DNA of 8,552 nucleotides, taken from contig NZ_CAMLGT010000166.1 of assembly GCF_946479605.1 (NCBI RefSeq), positions 1 to 8,552 on the forward strand. The letters run 5' to 3'. The notes under the pieces were generated by a model. It saw nothing but the letters and a program-made list of their open reading frames with translations. It was not told where the DNA came from and made no database searches. The first letter of the stretch is position 1; every line of letters starts with the position of its first letter. The position numbers and the translations under genes were made by a program. Source of the stretch: an uncultured Lacibacter sp. Lineage in GTDB: Bacteria > Bacteroidota > Bacteroidia > Chitinophagales > Chitinophagaceae. Shown here in pieces: positions 6,267 through 8,552 of the stretch.

Positions 6267-6956
6267 TTAATTCATGCTACTGATGAAGCGATAACCAACG
6301 CCGGCTTCCGTTAAGAGGTAAAGCGGCCGGTTAGGATCATCTTCAATTTTCTTTCTTATTTGTGCAATAAACACACGCAGGTATTGCGATTGATTGATAT
6401 ACCCTGGTCCCCAAATAGCACGCAGTAGATATTGATGAGTAAGTACTTTGCCTTCGTTGCGAATAAGCAATGCTAACAAATTGTATTCTGTTGCTGTAAG
6501 TTTCAGCAGTTGATCATTTTTCCATACTGATCTTGTTGAGAGATCAACATTCAGGTCACCAAACGAGAGCGTTGTTTCACCTTCATCGGTATTAACGCTT
6601 CTTAATGCAGAACGGATGCGTGCAAGCAATTCACCAGTACGGAATGGCTTTGATAAATAATCATTTGCCCCGTTATCCAATGCTTTTATAATGTCTTCTT
6701 CTCTTTTTTGTACGGAAAGAATAATGATGGGATTGGTGTACCACTGTCTGAGCTTTTGTAATACATGATGGCCGCTGTCATCCGGCAAACCAAGATCGAG
6801 TAAAATCAATTCAGGCGGATGATTTTCCGACATGATCAAACCTTCTTTTGCAGATGCAGCTGTTTTTGATAAATAGCCATTGCTCTGCAAGGTTATCTCC
6901 AGCAGCTTTCGCATTTGCGGCTCATCATCAATGATCAGTATTTCAGATTTGTTCAT
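6267..6956 (-). CDS. kdpE: KdpE-type response regulator, OmpR/PhoB family
   Basis: A 229-residue cytoplasmic DNA-binding response regulator. The receiver domain (about 4-118) has the acidic pair Asp10/Asp11, phospho-acceptor Asp54 in LDLGLPD, Ser81 at the switch threonine/serine position, and Lys103-Pro104. The C-terminal winged helix (about 128-227) carries TATEYNLL, GKVLT, WGP and TEAGVGYRF. Many segments match E. coli KdpE closely, including LDLGLPD, LRQW..P, DYLSKPF..GEL, KVLT..LL...WGP and DPNRP....TEAGVGYRF, so KdpE type is preferred over generic OmpR. The start overlaps the kinase stop as ATGA (6956-6953), so translation is probably coupled. In E. coli KdpE activates kdpFABC under potassium limitation; here the nearby transporter gene is kup. 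OmpR-family proteins bind 10-11 bp direct repeats, and such a repeat lies at 8096-8117. Confidence 0.88.
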   Translation of the reverse strand: MNKSEILIIDDEPQMRKLLEITLQSNGYLSKTAASAKEGLIMSENHPPELILLDLGLPDDSGHHVLQKLRQWYTNPIIILSVQKREEDIIKALDNGANDYLSKPFRTGELLARIRSALRSVNTDEGETTLSFGDLNVDLSTRSVWKNDQLLKLTATEYNLLALLIRNEGKVLTHQYLLRAIWGPGYINQSQYLRVFIAQIRKKIEDDPNRPLYLLTEAGVGYRFISSMN

Positions 6957-8029
6957 GGTTTTATGGTTTCAAAACGATTTGATTGAACAGGAAACGAAAC
7001 AATAAATTTTGCACCACCGAGTGACGACTTCATTAACTCAACATTGCCATTTAATGCTTCCGTAAACCCCTTTACAATAGAAAGTCCAAGACCTGAACCC
7101 GCAGTTTTACTTTTACTGTTTCTTGAAAATTTATTGAGGATGTCTTTTGCTTCGGTATCAATAAAGGCATTGCCGCTATCTTCAATCGTTATTTCCAGTA
7201 TATCAGCATGACAAACAGCTGATATACCGATGCTGCAATTTTCAGGTGTGTGTATGGCTGCATTGTTCAGCAGGTTATATAATACCTGTTCAAGCATGCC
7301 TTTATCTATACAGCAAAAGGGGATGCCGGGTTTAATGCTGATGCTTATTTTCCTGTTCTTATTATTTTCTTCAACCGATTGAACAACCTGGTAAATTAAT
7401 TCTTCCATATCGCACCAATCGTATTTGGGTTGTATATGCCCTGATTCCAATCTTGAAATGTTCAATAAATTTTCTACCTGTTGGTTTAACCTGAAAGCGC
7501 CTTTTGCAATTTCTGCAATCAGTTGTTCATGATTTTCTTTGCTGAGGTGGGAGTTGGTTTGCAAATTATCGGTTGCACCGATGATAGCGGCAATAGGTGT
7601 TCTTAATTCATGCGACAATGAATTGAGAATGGTGTTGTACAGTTTTACACTGTTTGCTTTTTCTTCTTTCAAACGGGCATCTTTTTCTATCTGTCTTATT
7701 TTATACGTCAGTACAGCGTTGATAAGTGCAATAACGAAATACATAACCAGAAGAATGGTATCCTCTGTTGTATTAACATGTATGGTAAAACGTGGAGGAA
7801 TAAAAAAGAAATCCCAAATGAAGGCGCTTAGTACTGCAGAAAATAAAACTGGCAACACAGCAAAGATCATGGCCAGTAACGATACTGTTACTAATAGCAG
7901 CAATGCTACAACCCTGTAACCCATAAAATCGGAAAGCAGAAAACAGATGCCTGCAACAATAACAATAACAGCAATACTTAAAATGTATTGCTTTGATTTT
8001 GTGAGATTATTGAATAACAGCTTATTCAT
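6953..8029 (-). CDS. KdpD-type sensor histidine kinase, shortened (DUF4118 membrane domain + HisKA + HATPase_c)
   Basis: A 358-residue inner-membrane histidine kinase and the likely partner of the KdpE-type regulator. Residues about 15-110 hold hydrophobic membrane segments of the DUF4118 type, with the KdpD-like mark WDFFFIPPRFTI (72-83). A linker helix (110-130) leads to the HisKA domain with His140 in SHELRTP. HATPase_c follows: N box LEQVLYNLLNNA (246-257), G1 region EDSGNAF (283-289), G2 GSGLGLSIVKG (311-321). E. coli KdpD is about 900 residues. This protein has only the membrane and kinase half and lacks the cytoplasmic N-terminal KdpD sensor and Usp-like domains as well as a clear GAF domain. 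The G1 motif lacks the second glycine of DxGxG. The ATG at 8029 fits the predicted promoter at 8046-8053. The gene is first in the operon and divergent from kup. Confidence 0.88.
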   Translation of the reverse strand: MNKLLFNNLTKSKQYILSIAVIVIVAGICFLLSDFMGYRVVALLLLVTVSLLAMIFAVLPVLFSAVLSAFIWDFFFIPPRFTIHVNTTEDTILLVMYFVIALINAVLTYKIRQIEKDARLKEEKANSVKLYNTILNSLSHELRTPIAAIIGATDNLQTNSHLSKENHEQLIAEIAKGAFRLNQQVENLLNISRLESGHIQPKYDWCDMEELIYQVVQSVEENNKNRKISISIKPGIPFCCIDKGMLEQVLYNLLNNAAIHTPENCSIGISAVCHADILEITIEDSGNAFIDTEAKDILNKFSRNSKSKTAGSGLGLSIVKGFTEALNGNVELMKSSLGGAKFIVSFPVQSNRFETIKP

Positions 8030-8045
8030 TTTAACAGATTCTGAG

Positions 8046-8053
8046 CAAATGTA
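8046..8053 (-). promoter_or_regulatory. -7 box of the kinase/regulator operon
   Basis: On the minus strand TACATTTG matches TAnnTTTG exactly. It ends 16 bases before the kinase ATG, giving a very short leader. No clear TTG is found at the -33 distance, so the promoter may be weak or need an activator. Confidence 0.5.
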
Positions 8054-8095
8054 GCAAGCTGTTTTTTTATTGGGAAAAATGGATGTTTAAACTGT

Positions 8096-8117
8096 ATAAA
8101 GATTTTATAAGGATTTT
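8096..8117. promoter_or_regulatory. 11-bp tandem direct repeat, candidate KdpE-type operator
   Basis: ATAAAGATTTT (8096-8106) is followed directly by ATAAGGATTTT (8107-8117), identical at 10 of 11 positions. OmpR/PhoB-family regulators typically bind head-to-tail to repeats spaced 10-11 bp. The A/T-rich make-up recalls the E. coli kdp operator. The repeat is centred about 55 bp upstream of the predicted kup start and about 65 bp upstream of the predicted start of the kinase operon, so it could serve either or both. Binding is inferred. Confidence 0.55.
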
Positions 8118-8149
8118 GGCTGACTTTACTTACCCGCAATTACCAGCGC

Positions 8150-8157
8150 TACTTTTG
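8150..8157 (+). promoter_or_regulatory. -7 box of kup
   Basis: TACTTTTG matches TAnnTTTG exactly and ends 22 bases before the kup ATG. There is no TTG about 20 bases upstream, as expected for a promoter that depends on an activator bound at the tandem repeat just upstream. Confidence 0.45.
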
Positions 8158-8179
8158 ATCTTTCAAACTTAAATAATAA

Positions 8180-8552
8180 ATGTCATCGCATAACAAAGTT
8201 AGTGTTGCCGGTCTCCTCATTGCACTCGGAATTATTTTTGGCGACATCGGAACTTCTCCACTTTATGTTTTAAACGCCATTACAAGCGGCAAGGTCATTA
8301 CTGAAGAATTGATCTTTGGTGCACTTTCATTGATCATCTGGACACTCACATTGCAAACAACTGTGAAGTATGTGATTTTAACCTTACGGGCCGACAATAA
8401 AGGGGAAGGTGGTATATTCTCTCTATTTGCACTTGTACGCCGCAGAAGAAAATGGCTGGTGATACCCGCCATGATAGGTGGCGCAGCTTTGCTTGCCGAT
8501 GGTATGATCACACCACCCATTTCTGTTACATCGGCCATTGAGGGGTTGAAAC
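8180..8552 (+). CDS. kup: Kup (TrkD) potassium uptake transporter, N-terminal part, cut by window edge
   Basis: The 124 visible codons are the start of a Kup/HAK/KT family inner-membrane transporter, which takes up potassium in symport with protons; full length is usually over 600 residues. Family signatures are clear: [15 protein letters not shown] (15-29) with the conserved Asp22, [10 protein letters not shown] (73-82) with Glu76, and [19 protein letters not shown] (105-123). Residues 9-29, 44-69 and 93-110 are hydrophobic and fit the first membrane helices. The ATG at 8180 gives a short N-terminus of about eight residues before the first helix, as in E. coli Kup, and has no Shine-Dalgarno sequence. 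It is divergent from the KdpD/KdpE-type genes over a 150 bp shared region, which suggests control by that pair. The C-terminal cytoplasmic domain lies outside the window. Confidence 0.95.
   Translation, partial: MSSHNKVSVAGLLIALGIIFGDIGTSPLYVLNAITSGKVITEELIFGALSLIIWTLTLQTTVKYVILTLRADNKGEGGIFSLFALVRRRRKWLVIPAMIGGAALLADGMITPPISVTSAIEGLK

Noticed and set aside
7539..7919. 126-codon plus-strand ORF
   Set aside because: It is antisense to the membrane and HisKA parts of the kinase. Its hydrophobic look mirrors the membrane segments.
8263..8538. 91-codon minus-strand ORF
   Set aside because: It is antisense to kup, which has full family signatures.
1..8552. Search by eye for CRISPR arrays, tRNA or rRNA genes, insertion sequences, transposases and attachment sites
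   Set aside because: No spaced direct-repeat array, cloverleaf, transposase motif or terminal inverted repeat was seen. The window reads as ordinary chromosomal sequence apart from the points listed.

Overview
The window looks like a chromosomal segment of a Bacteroidota bacterium, probably of the Chitinophagaceae (family is inference). The evidence is a large secreted protein ending in a type IX secretion (T9SS) sorting domain, start codons without Shine-Dalgarno sequences, several TAnnTTTG-type -7 promoter boxes, moderate GC content, and a HYR-like plus cysteine-motif linker common in that group.

Layout. (1) 1-273, minus: N-terminal 91 codons of a short-chain dehydrogenase/reductase. (2) 274-657: a gene-free 384 bp regulatory region. 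It holds a good promoter for the SDR gene, two overlapping hairpins at its predicted transcript start, and a leader hairpin in front of the next gene. (3) 658-1050, plus: a small Rnk-like protein of the GreA/GreB C-terminal-domain family. (4) 1077-1114: a perfect palindrome acting as a shared terminator for two convergent genes. (5) 1133-6064, minus: a 1643-residue exported pectate-lyase-like beta-helix protein with four FN3-like modules, two LamG-like modules, Ig/HYR-like and PKD-like modules, a cysteine-rich linker and a T9SS tail. (6) 6065-6266: an intergenic gap with a probable terminator. (7) 6267-8029, minus: an overlapping response regulator/histidine kinase pair of KdpE/KdpD type. The kinase lacks the KdpD cytoplasmic N-terminal half. 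(8) 8030-8179: a divergent promoter region containing an 11-bp tandem direct repeat typical of OmpR-family operators. (9) 8180 to the end, plus: N-terminal 124 codons of the Kup potassium transporter.

The most interesting unit is the right-hand end. A shortened KdpD-type sensor and a canonical KdpE-type regulator are divergent from kup, with no kdpFABC in view. The tandem repeat sits where an OmpR-class activator of kup would bind. This suggests, as inference, that the two-component system has been rewired to control the Kup transporter. The lyase is a stand-alone polysaccharide-degrading exoenzyme with no SusC/SusD partners in view. No mobile element, CRISPR array, rRNA or tRNA was seen.
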